A program made the position numbers and the translations under genes. Shown one piece after another: positions 40,243 through 51,900 of a stretch of 64,000 nt of DNA (position 1 is its first letter; each line of letters starts with the position of its first letter). The notes under the pieces are model-generated. The model made no database searches, was not told where the DNA came from, and saw only the letters and a list, made by a program, of their open reading frames with translations. Source of the stretch: Caecitellus pseudoparvulus (Eukaryota; Bigyra: Bicosoecida). The stretch covers positions 124,001 through 188,000 of the forward strand of contig CBFFRQ010000057.1 of assembly GCA_965644315.1 (NCBI GenBank), written 5' to 3'.

Positions 40243-41380
40243 ATGGGAAGCTGCTGCTGCATTGCTGCTCCTGCCGAGCCTGCCCAAGGCGAGCGCTCCA
40301 TGTGCAGAGGGTCCGTTGGCGCTGGTCAAGAGGATGTGCACCTACACGTCAGCGACGCCTCCGAGGCGAGCGAGACAGAATTGCACGAGCTCCTTGCGGT
40401 TCTGGGCGACCGCCTGCGAATGCAGTTGCAGGCCTCGCGCACTGCCGCACGGCAGGGTGCGCAGGCGGACGCTTCGAGCCTGGCAGTTGGCGTGCTGCGT
40501 GCGGCGCAGGTGCGTTGCACCAGCCAGTCCAAAGAGCCGGACGAAGCGCAGGGCCTGGGTCCACCAGGAGACATGCACGCTGAGTTGTCGCTCCGATTAG
40601 GCTGGGCTGTGGAGCTGTGCGGCCAAGCTCTGCTGCGTGAACTACCTTTCAGCCAAGTGCTCCCCCAAGCCCTGGCGCCGAGAGGCCTGCGCCACCCGCT
40701 CTGCAGCCGCGTAGAAGCATGGCAAGCAGTGGTTCCACCGGCGGCCGCTCTGGTGCGGTGCTCCTGTGCTTCGCAAGGTGCTGAGCAGCTTGCTCTGTTG
40801 TCTGTCTTCTCTGCGATAGAGGCTGCCTGCGAAGCCCCAGGGCCGGGGCGCTGCCATTGCCTTGCACTGTGCGTTGAAATCGTGGACACGTTGGCGGAAC
40901 ACGTGTCCACTGCTCTCGCGTCCCTGTGGGTCCATGCCGTCGTGCGGGCGGCAGGTGGCGGCTTCGGGCGGGAGCTTGCTGCAGCTGTGCAGGACGGCGG
41001 GCGGGTGGAGGTGGCTGCCCCCCCCTCTGCCCATCCCACACTCTCATCAGGGGACGGCATGGCACAAGAACTTCGATGGCATGCAGTGCCCTGCTAGTGG
41101 AGCCAGGTTCCAAGGCTCTACTGGCCTGCATGGGGCAAAGCCATGCAGGCTGCGTTGCCCTGCGGCGGTCAACTGACAAGCGAGGCAGCAGTGCAGTTTC
41201 GCTGCGACCCCCCCCGACTGCGCAAAGGATGCACGCTGTGATGTGTATGGTAAGGGGCAGCGTGTGCTGCAGTGCTCCGCCTGGCTTGGCGGCCCGCGCA
41301 CCGCGTGCCAGATCGAGGTGGGCGAGGTTGCTGAGGCCGCGCTGCTCCTCCGCGAGAAGCCCAGGGCCACGGACCTTTGA
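40243..41380 (+). CDS. probable N-acylated protein of unknown function
   Basis: Three exons are proposed: 40243-40986, 41051-41106 and 41197-41380, 327 residues with all phases consistent. The product begins MGSCCC: Gly2 suits N-myristoylation and the cluster Cys4-6 suits palmitoylation, so it is probably anchored to a membrane. The body is helical and Ala/Leu-rich with several Cys (LALCVEIVDTLAEHVSTAL). The spliced C-terminus reads as real protein: GTAWHKNFDGMQ, then PDCAKDARCDVYGKGQRVLQ and SAWLGGPRTACQIEVGE, ending RATDL. Without splicing the first frame simply stops at 41097. The second intron has a weak donor (GTTCCA) and a modest acceptor, so its edges are tentative. No family is recognised. 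Confidence 0.6.
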
Positions 41381-41700
41381 AGTGCACGTGTTTCCTTGAT
41401 GTTAATTCAACGAGGTGGCGCCGCATGTGCTTGCCTCAGGCCTCCAAGCGTCGCCGCCAGGGACTGCAGCTGCTCGGGGTTGAGAGAGGCACAACACGCC
41501 AAACCAGCGCCCCGCAGCAGGTGGACGGCCTAGCCAAACCAAAACACACGTCCAGAATCAGGCACGCCCAAGCACTAGGACAGCATACGTCTCCCACATC
41601 CTGCGCACCCGAGCACGCAGCTCAGCGCGCAGGCGTCGTTTGCTCGCCCTCGCCGGCCCAGGCATCCCCCCACAGTCACCTCGCAGCCCCGCCGGACGAC
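41381..41700. other. 320-bp intergenic region before the MAP kinase
   Basis: It should contain the 3' end of the acylated-protein gene and the MAP kinase promoter and leader. Nothing specific is recognised. Confidence 0.35.
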
Positions 41701-43265
41701 ATGGCTGCCACGTCGCCCTCAGTGCAGACCGTCTCAGGGCAGGTGTTCGAGACGCACGCCAAGTACCGCATCATCAAGCCTGTGGGCAGTGGCGCGTACG
41801 GCCTCGTCGTGTGCGTGCAACGGCGCGGCACTGACGCCTTCGTCGGGGCAGCGTTTCAGGACAGCGTTTCCCCACGAGCTGTATCCACTTACCCTGCACG
41901 TCGCCTGGCCTGTCCCTTTGCAGGAGCGCGGAGGATACTGAAACCAAGCAGAAGGTGGCCATCAAGAAAGTGCCCAAGGCCTTCGAAGACTGCGTAGATG
42001 TGCGTGGTCTGGCCGCTCCGAGCCTTGACCGGCGGCGATGTGCCGACCGGCCTTGCAGCGTGTAGGCCTGTTTGTGCCTTTCACCATGGCACCCCGTCGC
42101 TTGCCCCACAGGCTCTTCGCATCGTCCGTGAGATCAAGCTGATGAGGCACTTCAACCACGAAAACGTGCGCCCGCCAGGCCCTGTGCTGCATAGCCAAGC
42201 TTCCGAGGCTCGCGAGTTCAGGCGCACACGCCATGCACAACTCCCGCCCTCCCAGGTCGTGAACATCGTGGACATGGAGGTGCCCACGTCAGTTGACTTC
42301 GACGACATTTACATTGTGCGTCATTGTCTGCCCAAATGCCGCAGGGGCGGCATGGCGTCCTGCTCTGCGTGCGGGCAGGCGGCCCAGCTTCCGACAACCT
42401 TGCGCGTGGCACCCACCCCCCGCGACTGGCCTCGCAGGTGACGGAGCTGATGGAGACGGACTTGCACCGCATCATCTCCTCCAAGCAGGAGCTGACCATG
42501 GACCACGTGCAGTATTTCGTGTACCAGCTGCTGCGGGCGCTGAAGTACGTGCACTCGGCCAGCACCATCCACCGAGACCTGAAGCCGTCCAACATCCTGC
42601 TCAACGCCAACTGCGACTTGAAGCTGTGTGATTTCGGCCTGGCTCGTGGCGTGGCAGACGAGGGCGAGGGCCAGCTGACGGAGTACGTCGTCACGCGGTG
42701 GTACCGCGCGCCGGAAATCATGCTGTCCTGCAAGGAGTACACGAAGGCCGTGGACATGTGGAGCGTCGGGTGCATCATGGCAGAGCTCATGCTGCGCAAG
42801 CCGCTCTTCCCCGGCTCTGACTACATGGACATGCTGAAGCGCATCGTGCACTTCCTGGGCTCCCCCGCTGAAGAGGACCTTGCCTTCATCCAGCAGCCCA
42901 AGGCGCTGTCCTTCATGCGCAAGCAGGCGGGCAAGCCGCGCAAGGACTTCCGCAAGTACTTCCCCCAGGCCTCGGACGAGGCCCTGGACCTCATGGGGCG
43001 CCTGCTGGAGTTCAACCCTGCCAAGCGCATGACGGTGGAGGAGGCGTTGGCACACCCCTTCATGGAGGGCCTGCATGCGCCGGAGGACGAGCCGGTGTGC
43101 GAGACCAAGTTCGACTCGGCCTGGGAGAAGGTGGACCTCAACCGTGCCAACCTGCGCAGCTTGATTCTGGACGAGGTGGAGCTGTTCCGGCCCGAGGCGG
43201 CGTCCTTGGCTGCTGAGGCACGGGAGGTGGCAGCAGCTGCAGCCTCTGCACGCAAGCACAAGTAG
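41701..43265 (+). CDS. ERK-type MAP kinase (TEY activation loop)
   Basis: Five exons: 41701-41810, 41924-41999, 42112-42165, 42256-42315 and 42438-43265; 375 residues. All phases fit and all four donors read GTGCG. Kinase landmarks are the glycine loop GSGAYGLVV, the ATP-binding lysine in QKVAIKKVPK, REIKLMRHFNHENVV, the catalytic HRDLKPSN, DFGLAR, the activation loop TEY in QLTEYVVTRWYRAPE, and the MAPK insert followed by FPQASDEALDLMGRLLEFNP. The C-terminal extension (FDSAWEKVDLNRANLRSLI) packs on the N-lobe in MAPKs. TEY places it with ERK-like kinases, phosphorylated by an upstream MEK. The introns are compactly placed in the N-lobe half, and the last 275 residues are one exon. Confidence 0.95.
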
Positions 43266-43353
43266 AGCGGGCAGGGGGGCTGGCCTTTCTGCCTCCATGT
43301 GTGGGACTGCATTGAATGCACCAAGTCATCGCTGGGTCGCCTGCGCCGCCGCG

Positions 43354-44168
43354 TCAGGCGGAGGTGAGGTCGTCGTTGTAGTACAGGTGCAGCGTGGGCA
43401 GGAACAGGTCTGGGTCCAGTAGCAACCCCTCCATCTCCAGGTCGTCGTCGGGCACGCCGTTCTCCTCCAGGGTGCACGCCATGTCCATGCTGCGGAAATG
43501 GCCGTCCAGCAGGGCTTTCCACGTGTAGCTGCCGGCGTGGGCGTTCCAGGCCAGGTACCGGGAGGAAATTTCTTCGATGCTCTCCTCGCAGCCCACCTCC
43601 ACGACGTGTTCTTGGTGCGTCAGGGTGTTCACAATACGAATCCGGCGCACTTTGGCTGTGACATGCCCCATGACCAACTTGGGGTCTTTCCACCAAGGCA
43701 AGTCCCCGTCGATGCTCCAGGCTGTCGTCGGGTCACGGGGCGGCACGTGGATGAACCGGCCCTGAGGCGTGTACGGGATGTTCAGCTGTGTCTCCGGGTC
43801 GATGTGGTACTTCACGTCCCCCGTCTTGGCGTCGAACCAATGAGACACATCGCTGCCGGCGGCATCCAGGATGGGGTCAGCCAGGATCCCTGAGCACAGC
43901 GAGTGGCGGGTGGGCTTGACGCTTGTGCAGGGTGCTACTCGCACAGCACATCGCTAGCGCACCATGATCGCCCTTGAGAACATCTGTCATGTTGATCACC
44001 TTCCGGTGCACGATGATCCAGCAGTCCTGGCAGCGAGGGGTGGCGGTGGCGTGGCACTCGGGGGGGGGCAGCGTTTCTGCGCTATCTCCGCACCTCTTTC
44101 CCATTGTGCACGGCTACTTCAGCAGGGGTGTAAATGCGCCTCGTGGGCGGGGCCTCCGTGGATGCCAT
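43354..44168 (-). CDS. CYB5D1: CYB5D1/FAP198 ciliary cytochrome-b5-like protein
   Basis: Exons 44168-44094, 44026-43963 and 43889-43354 encode 224 residues, the same size as human CYB5D1. The b5-like domain is rebuilt by splicing: RRIYTPAEVAVHNGKE, DCWIIVHRKVINMTDVL, then ADPILDAAGSDVSHWFD. The second half is strongly conserved: QGRFIHVPPRDP, LPWWKDPKLVMGHVT, RIRIVNTLTHQEHVVEVG, YTWKALLDGHF, MACTLEENGVPDD and the C-terminus TLHLYYNDDLTSA. CYB5D1 (Chlamydomonas FAP198) associates with the axoneme and radial spokes and affects beating. The classical HPGG haem loop is reduced to DHGG. It converges on the MAP kinase gene (88 bp). Confidence 0.92.
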
Positions 44169-44986
44169 ATGAGCAAACAGTCCAGTGACGCGCCTTGCTC
44201 CGGACACAAGGCGCCTTGCAGCTCTCAGGCTGTGCAGGGGCACAAGCCAAGTCGCGGCGGCCAAGTGGATCAAGTTGCTGCTGCCTGCCACGCAGGCCTG
44301 GCGCACTGAGCAGCCAGAACTTGCCGGGAACTTGCATTGGAAAGGCAAATGGGTACTGTGAGTGGGCTTAATTTGACCTCGACGGGTGGTTTCCAGGGTC
44401 CATCAGGCACTTGGTAGCGACCACGGCTTGAGTGCTGTACACTGCCAGCGGGCAGCTCCTGACCTCCGAGGGGGGCAGGGGGCAACGGCTCCACGAGGGC
44501 CACTTCCCACCGCCCTCACACCAACGCTATCCCAAGTTCCCTTCCAACGAACAGCGGCACTGACGTGGCTGTCAGGGCACACGCAGTTCCAGGCCGTGAG
44601 CACGCCAGCAGGGCCGTGAGCACGCCCTGTCGCCCCGCCGCCAAGGTGCGGCAGGTGAAGCAGGCAGACGGCCTAGCCAGGGAGGTGTCAACAACAACAA
44701 GCCTGCCTGCACGTGGGCGGGCACTCGACGTATGTCAGCGGGTTTGAGCTCGTCAGGTGGGTTGCGGCGTTTGTCAGCGGAGCGTGAGGTGGCAAGGCAG
44801 CTGCATCTGGGCTGCCCCCTGCGCTTCCTGACGAGGCAGGGCGAAAACCTGCCACTCACTGCTGTCCCACATAACAACTGCGGAGAAGGCTGCAGCTGCC
44901 GTGTCCGCGGGTGCTGCGCTCCAAGTGCACGCCGTAGGCAGTCAGCTTGCGTTCACATCGCAGCGACCCTGTCGAGGCTGGCTCAC
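44169..44986. promoter_or_regulatory. 818-bp divergent intergenic region
   Basis: The largest gap in the window, between the divergent starts of CYB5D1 and the RhoGAP gene. Promoters for both are inferred. Short frames on both strands (around 44270-44880) are Arg/Pro-rich and overlap each other, with no family pattern. The RhoGAP frame is open upstream to 44732, so its start could lie further left. No tRNA or repeat was seen. Confidence 0.4.
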
Positions 44987-47900
44987 ATGCGTCGGCACAC
45001 AGGCCGACGGGGCGGGCAGCCCGACGCACCGACGCCACCCAGCGATGCCCACTCCTTCACAGAGTTGATTCAGGGCTTACTGGACTCGTTTGAGGAGCCC
45101 ACCCCAGCGCCACACGACATGGCTTCGGAACCCATTCCCGACAGCAGCCAAGCAAAGGCAGAGGTGCCAGCGGCATTTCAACGTGCGTGCAGCCGCAGGG
45201 CCATGGAGTGCAGCTGCCTGTGCTTGCCACCACGCACTGTGCCACTGTGCTGCGCGCAGATTTGGAGGATGATGCCACCGCCCTCAAACGCATGAGGCTG
45301 GAGACGCAAGACATGCTGCAGCTGTGAGTGCGGATTTTGATGCCACGGCAGACCAAGTGCACACACCGCCCTCCCTCTCGCCTACTTGGCAGCATTGGCA
45401 CTGAGAAGCTTAACGACTCGGTGGTGAAGGCCTTGCGGCTGTGGATGTGCTCGACACACCCTTACGCTGTGGTGCAGCAGTGGGAGCATGCACTGGACAC
45501 GCTGGCGATCCGTGCGTGACGCGGCGCTGGTGATGCTGGCTGTGAGCGTTGCCACCTTTGCACCCGCATACCCTGCCCGCCTTGCCCTGCCCAGGCGGAG
45601 CTGCAACAAAGGAAGGCGCAGACACCCTCACCCGGGCCAAGAGCGCCATGACTGACTGGTATCACCGAGTCAAGTTCGGCGTCACGGGCTCCAGCCGTGC
45701 GCCAGACGCCAAGGAGGAGCTGGCCAAGCTGCAGCGAGGCGGCAAGGCAGGCGCTGGGGCAGCCCCCATGCCGAAACTGGACGAAGACGAAGCGTCAGCC
45801 TTTGCAGGGGCGAACGGCACCTCTGAAGCCGAGACACAGGGCGGGGACACCCAGCCTGCGCGCAAGCAGCGGTCCCTCAGCATCACCCTGGACTCCCCGG
45901 TGCACTGCGCGGCAGAGGGCGAGGAGGGGCCCTCCCCCCTCTTGCTGGCAGCACGGGACCTGCACACACTGGATGCCGTCATCCGCACGACACAGTGGGC
46001 ACGCATCGACCGCCGCCTGGCGGGCCGGGATCGAGGGGTGCCCCTGGCTGTCGGCCCGGATGTCCGCCCTGACATGTACGTCCTGCTCATGCGCCCCGAC
46101 AGCGTCGGCTTCGCGGCTACACACAGCTCCTCCTCGGACCGGGCAGCAACCAGCAGCCAGGACGGCCAGGAGGGTGTCGGGCACTCCGTCGCCGCGGCTG
46201 CCGCTGCTGCAGGTAAGGCGCGGTCCGGCTCAACGGCAGGCGGCGCCAAAGCGGGCAGTCGCTCCAGCATCTCCTTGCCCATCGGCCCCTCCGTCAGCAC
46301 CCTGCGCCCGGAGCGGGACCACAAAGGGCGCCCCCTAACGACGGAGGTGCTGCCCGAGCTGCCGGGACTGGCGCGGGGCACGGTGGGCGCCTGGGCCCAG
46401 AGCACGCCGCCCCACATGTTGCCGGTGGTGGAGGACCAGTTGCCGCCGCAGCCTGCGGTGGTGCCGGTGCCGGGCGCCTTGATCCCCGTGCCTGCCCTGC
46501 AGGAGGCCTCCCACCCTGTCACCCTCACCAACATCGGTCGTGCCAAGGCGAAGATCTCCTTCCGTGTGACACAGGCCCACCCTCCCGCCTCGGCCAGTGT
46601 CCACGTGGAGCCGCCCGCCATCGTCGTGCGCCGCGGCGAGAGTGTCACTGTGCAGGTCATCGTGCACGTCGTGTCGCCCGGCGTGGATGTCTCCGCCATC
46701 ATCTTGGGGGAGGATGAGCGCGGCGCCCGCGTCCCACTCTGCGTGCGCTGCCTGGCGTCACCGCAAGTGTTTGCCGTGCCCCTGCGCAAGCTGGTCATGG
46801 TGCAGGACTGCGGGCTGCGTGTCCCCGCGGTGCTCCGGGCCCTGCGCCAGGCCCTGGAGGCCACCGGTGGGTATGCCGCAGAGGGCATCTTCCGCCTGGC
46901 GCCGGGTGACAGCATGGTGAAGACGGTGCGGGCAGCCCTGGACAGTGGGCGGTACATCCCCCCCTCTCCCCTCGCCAGTGCGGGCGTGATTCCGGCAGAG
47001 GGTGTCGTGAACGCCACGTCACGCGATGTGGCCGCTGCTGCGGAGGCCGCCACCCGTGCAGCCATGGAAGGGCAGGGGCTGGTTCCTGCACACGCCCTCA
47101 GCTCTGCCACCTGCTACACCGCCGCCCACGTCATCAAGATCCTGTACCGCAACCTGCCCTGCCGCGTGTTGCAGAATGTGCCGTCCACCGTGCTGGCGGG
47201 GGCGAAGACTCAGGAAGCAGCGCTGCGAGTGGTGAAGGAGTTCGTGAAGCCGCCACACACAGATCTGCTGTGGTGGCTGGTGCAGCTCCTGACGCGTGTC
47301 GCGGAGGGTGCCGCGTGGACCAAGATGACAGCGAAGAACTGCGCTATTGTCGCGGCGCCCAACCTGTGCGCCGTAGAGGCAGACGAGAACCCCATGGAGG
47401 CCCTCTTGCTATCACAGCAGACGACCATGCTGCTGACTCACCTCATCGAGTTCAAGCTGTCCCAGCGGTCAGCCATTGCTACCCCCGGAGGCGGTGAGGG
47501 CGAAGCAGATGGCGGCGCGCTGTCACGTGAGCTGGCCGAGCTGGCCAAGGGGCCCACCTTCCTCAAGGCATTGCTGCCCGTCGCAGAGCAGGCGCAAGAT
47601 GCCGCCTCCTCGCCCTCTGATGCGGCCGCCCCGCCGTCACGCCTGCCTGCGTCCTCCCTGGGCGAGATGGCGGTGCCTCCTGCCCGCAGTGCAGGCAGCA
47701 CTGGCTCCCCCGACTCTGACGCCACCGGGCATCGACACCACTTGCACCGGGCCAGCACTTCCGTCGCCAGCTACACCAACGAGGAGCTGCAGCAGGCCCT
47801 GGCGGGGATCCGCACCAGCACAAGCGCGGATGGGGGTGGGGAGGTGTCACCGCCCCAGGAACGCCCACCCCCACTTGCTCCTCGGCCCCCCTCTTTGCCC

Positions 47901-48839
47901 CCCCCGCCGCACCTCAACCAAGCTGCCATCCAGGTGCCTGCCCAGCAGCCAGAGTCTGAGGGGTCGTCTCCTGAGCTGGATGGGCAGCAGCCCGCGGCAC
48001 CCGTGCCGCCCATGATCCCTCCACCTCCGCCCCAGCAACAAGCAGTGAGTGGCGGACAGGCCCCACCCGCATCCCATGCAACTGGCAGGATGGCCCCTCC
48101 CTCAGGAGCCCCCCCCCCTCCCATGGCAAGCAACACAAACCTGACCCAGGGTGACGGCCCCCCTCCGCCTCCCACCCAGGCGGAGGACATGCCACCCCCA
48201 CCACCACCCATGCCTGACAGCGAAGCGACACCGTCAGAGACCCAAGGCGACGAACCTGCGCCGCTGGCCGGGTCCCCTCCAAAGCCGGCACAGGCTGGAG
48301 GCAGTGAAGTTGATGAAGCGCTCGAGACTTACGAAACGCACGCAGTGCCACCGCCTGAGCAGACGGCCGAGGCGTTGGACGCCTCCGAGGTTCACTTCGA
48401 GCAGCCGTCGGTGGAGCAGGTGGGGGAAGTTGGCGCAAGGAGCACTGCTGCCGCTGCACCCGGGGATCTCCAGATGCCTCAGGCCGAGACAGGTGTGGAG
48501 ACTGAGGCGGCGGTCCACCCAGAGGAGGCAGAGTGCGGTGAATCGGCTGGGAGGGTAGAAACCGTGGCAGACGCACTGGATGCATCTGCTGCGGACGCAG
48601 CTGCAGCTGCCCCTGTGTCCGCCTCGCCTCATGCGCCAGTCTTTGAGGCAGACGCTGAGGGCGACACCCTTCATGACGCCTCCTCCGCGGAACAAGCCAT
48701 GGACGGCAATGTCGCCGAGGTTGTTGGTACCGATGCCCTGCGCTCTGACTCGGAGAGTGCAGCTGGAGCCGGGGAGGAGGGTGTGAATTTCTTCGGAGAC
48801 GCGGCAGACGACAGCAGCGAGGCATCAGCTGACGGGTGA
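44987..48839 (+). CDS. ASH-RhoGAP protein with proline-rich tail
   Basis: Four exons, 44987-45182, 45260-45323, 45393-45511 and 45595-48839, give 1207 residues in phase. An N-terminal helical part (LIQGLLDSFEEP; RLETQDMLQLIGTEKLNDSV; YAVVQQWEHALDTLAIR) is followed by a Ser-rich region, an ASH/MSP-like domain (about 428-520; PVTLTNIGRAKAKISFRVT, VRRGESVTVQVIVHV) and a RhoGAP domain (about 525-750). The RhoGAP keeps the arginine finger (EGIFRLAPGD) and the conserved NCAIVAAPNL. ASH next to RhoGAP is the C-terminal layout of OCRL/INPP5B, but here there is no 5-phosphatase. The tail (about 800-1000) has FH1-like runs of prolines and ends acidic. It probably turns off Rho/Rac-type GTPases near actin. 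The start is tentative (ATG 44987, with another in-frame ATG near 45120). Confidence 0.85.
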
Positions 48840-48995
48840 GCTTGCCGGCCGCCGCCTCGCTCCCGCTTCCCACCCAGGCACGGGACTCCCAATGCATGCA
48901 TTCGATAACTGCCCGAGCGGCTGCACACTCCCAGCGCCGGTCGGCTGGCCCCTTGCCATGGCTGTGAACTCCCAGTCCTGGACACGCATGGTGAC

Positions 48996-51900
48996 TCAAC
49001 GTTCGCCATACCTTGTGCTGTGGAGCAGCTGCGGCCCAGGTCGGTACAGGACACCCGTGTGGTGTGTGGCACCTCTTCCTGGAGCCCAGCTGTCAGCATC
49101 ATCCTCCGAACTGCTCAGCGCCGCCCGCGCAGACATGGGCCCAGCACGGTGGCTGGCCTGCTCTGTGTGCAACTTGGCACGGGCGACGGCCCGCCCCGCA
49201 GCCCGCGCACTGCGAGCTGCCAGCACATTGTCTCTGGCTGCTTCGTGAGTACGAGCTTTCCCTGCCATGCGATGCAGAGCTGTGGAGTGTCTGCGCAGGG
49301 CAGAGAGGCCAGTGGAGAAGGCCAGTGCGTCGGACCGCTCCAACTGCCGCTTGTGGCGTCGGATCTTGTCAGTGATGCGCTGGTCGCGTTGGCGCCGGAC
49401 GGTGGCTGCCTGCAGGGCTGCTTGGTGTCGGCGAGCAGTCTGAATGGGTACAGATTGTGAAGAGGCCTGGCGCGATGCCGACCCTGGCAGGCTGTGGGCG
49501 GGGTGAGGAGAGGTGTCCTCCGTCTGGTGCACCTGACTCCATTCCAAGTCCAGCGGCGGTGGATCCACTCCAAATGGTGCAGGACCCGGCTGCCCCGTAA
49601 CTGGACTTGAAGGTATGGACAGGGGGGGCACTGGCTCAGGGGGTGTGCTCGGTGCAGGTGGCCGCAACTGAGGAGCACCACCATCCAGGGACGCAGTGGA
49701 GAGGGCGCCTTGCAGTCGCAAGGCCGGGCGCTTTTGATTGGCCACCATGACGCGTTCTGCTGCAAGCCTTGCCTCTGCCTGGGTGGGGAACGCCCTGGGC
49801 GGTTCGAGAGAGGATGACCCTGCCAGGGACAGCGCAGTGCGGGACTGCAGCCTGGTGGAGGAGGCTGCCCACCTTCCAACACTGGCCGTCACGTCGCCCA
49901 TTGAACTGCGCGCCGAGCCAGTTCGGAGGGGCGACGCGGCTCGTTCCCGCGAAGGGCCCCCAGAAAATCCCGAGGGGGGAGCGTTGCGCGGGGTAGGCAC
50001 ACCCTGTGGGAGCAGGGCCTCTGCGCGCAAGCCGTCCGAACCACGCTCACGCCCAGGTAGATGCCAGTGGCTGGCGTCGTCTTGAGCTAGCTCAGGCAAC
50101 GGTGCTGAGAGGTGTGGCGGCGCACCCCGACCTGAGTGAGGCGCCATGGCTGCCGTGAGAGCCACTGCGCGCTGCAGGGTGTGGGATGCAGTCTCCTCCT
50201 TCTGCTCACCCCCAAGTAACGGCCGCACTGCGAGCGCGGCAGACACGGCCGCCTCTGTTGCCTCCCGCAACACTCTATCCGCACGCCGCCCCAGCTTGAG
50301 GCCTTCCTCCCCAGGCACCCTCGCTGCGTTATGGATATCAGAAGGCCGGAGGCGATCTCGCAGCTGCTGATGGAAAAGGGAGGTGCCATCCCCCACCGCG
50401 TACAGGTACGAGTCTGACGGTGCGACGAGTGCCGTGGAGGGGGCCATGCCTGCTGGCAGCCCAGGTCGCTGGCCTGGCACAAGCGCTGCTTTGAAACCTT
50501 CCCGACGCACATGCACTGCATCCCAGCCTTCTGTATGTGAGGGCAGCTGCAGGTCGGCAGGGGGCTGAAGCGGCGGCGCAGCCGCCAGCTCACGCCCCCC
50601 CACAGCGGTGGCCACAGCGTAAGGTTGAGGGTCAGCTTGTGCAGCTGAGGCGTGCAGCCGAGAGAGTGTCGCTGCATCCGCAAGGCTCTGACCTGGTTCT
50701 CGCTTCGGAGAAGTCACGACGCTGGGTTTAAACGCGGCACCACCACTGCTACCAGTCTCCCGCAGTGTCTCAGCGACAGTGGCCCGCGCAGCGCCTGAGC
50801 GCCAGGCATCGGCTCCTTGCAGCAGTCGCACTGCTGATGTGGCCGGGGAGGGCGGTGCGCCAGGAGCAATCCCCAGCTTCGCCCCCACACGAGCTGACGA
50901 CTCGCTGGCCTGCATGCCGTCAGCCACACCCGTGACATCGTCATCTCCACTGAAGAAGCCGTCCTCTGCAACCGTTGTGGCCTGCCCAGGTCGGCGTGAG
51001 GCTTCGCCTTTCGCCTCTCGAGCGATGGAGTTGCGTTGTGTCGTGCGCCCAAAAGCACTGCACCAGGCTGTCGGCACCAACGTCTTCTCCTGCATGAGTT
51101 GGGCGGGGGTGAGGAAGCAGGCAGAAGTACCAGTTGGGGCGTGCCATGTCAACGCTGTCAGCAGCGCGGTGCGCAGGCGCGCCTCTGTCAGTGAGGAGAA
51201 CTGCACTGCAAAGAGGCGCTGCGTCCGACATTGCCAGTGCAGCTTGGCCGAATCTACCCGGGGCCACGCCACGGTGAAGTTCTCATGTTCCTCTTCTTCG
51301 TGGTCAGCACGCGACGCCCACGCCACGCTCCATTGCAGTGCCCCTGCGTACTCCACAAGCTCCACGCGCGTGCCGGCAGACACCAAGGGCACAGCGGCTG
51401 CAAGAGGGTGCACAGCTGGGTCCACGAAGCGCAGGTACCGTGCAGCGGACGGCTGGGGTGAAGCGAAGGACACGACCAGGGAGTGCTCTGACAACCAGGG
51501 CACGCCATCCTTTGCCACAGACAGGCGCATGGGTGCAATGGCCGCGAGGAGACGCCCGACCTGCACTCTGGATGCGGTGCTATCGTCACTGTCCGCGCCG
51601 TCTGGGCCCTCTGCCAGCGTGGGGGCCAAGGCTTCCTTCAACGACGCCAGTGCAAACCTGCTGCCGTGGTCCATGGGCCCCTTGGCCGTGAACAGCTGCA
51701 GCCACAAGGGGAGACCTACCCGCAGCTCCCGCCAGCTTTCGGGAGGGCGGAAGGGCCGCACAGTGGACAGCGTGATGGCAGTGCCAGGTCCATCGGGCAA
51801 GTCCACATCTGCCTTGCCCAGTCCCTTCAGCTTGCGCCGTAGGCGATTGGTTTGTTTCTGCTGGGGCTCCAAGTGCACCACCAGTTCGTGTTCTGGTAGG

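Noticed and set aside
41090-41230. Apparent frameshifts near a GGGG run and an eight-C run in the MGSCCC gene
   Set aside because: Two short introns (40987-41050 and 41107-41196) restore one frame with exact phases, so no assembly error or programmed frameshift is needed.
44270-44877. Minus-strand small frames between CYB5D1 and the RhoGAP gene
   Set aside because: Short, overlapping, low-information sequences without splice-supported extension; treated as intergenic.
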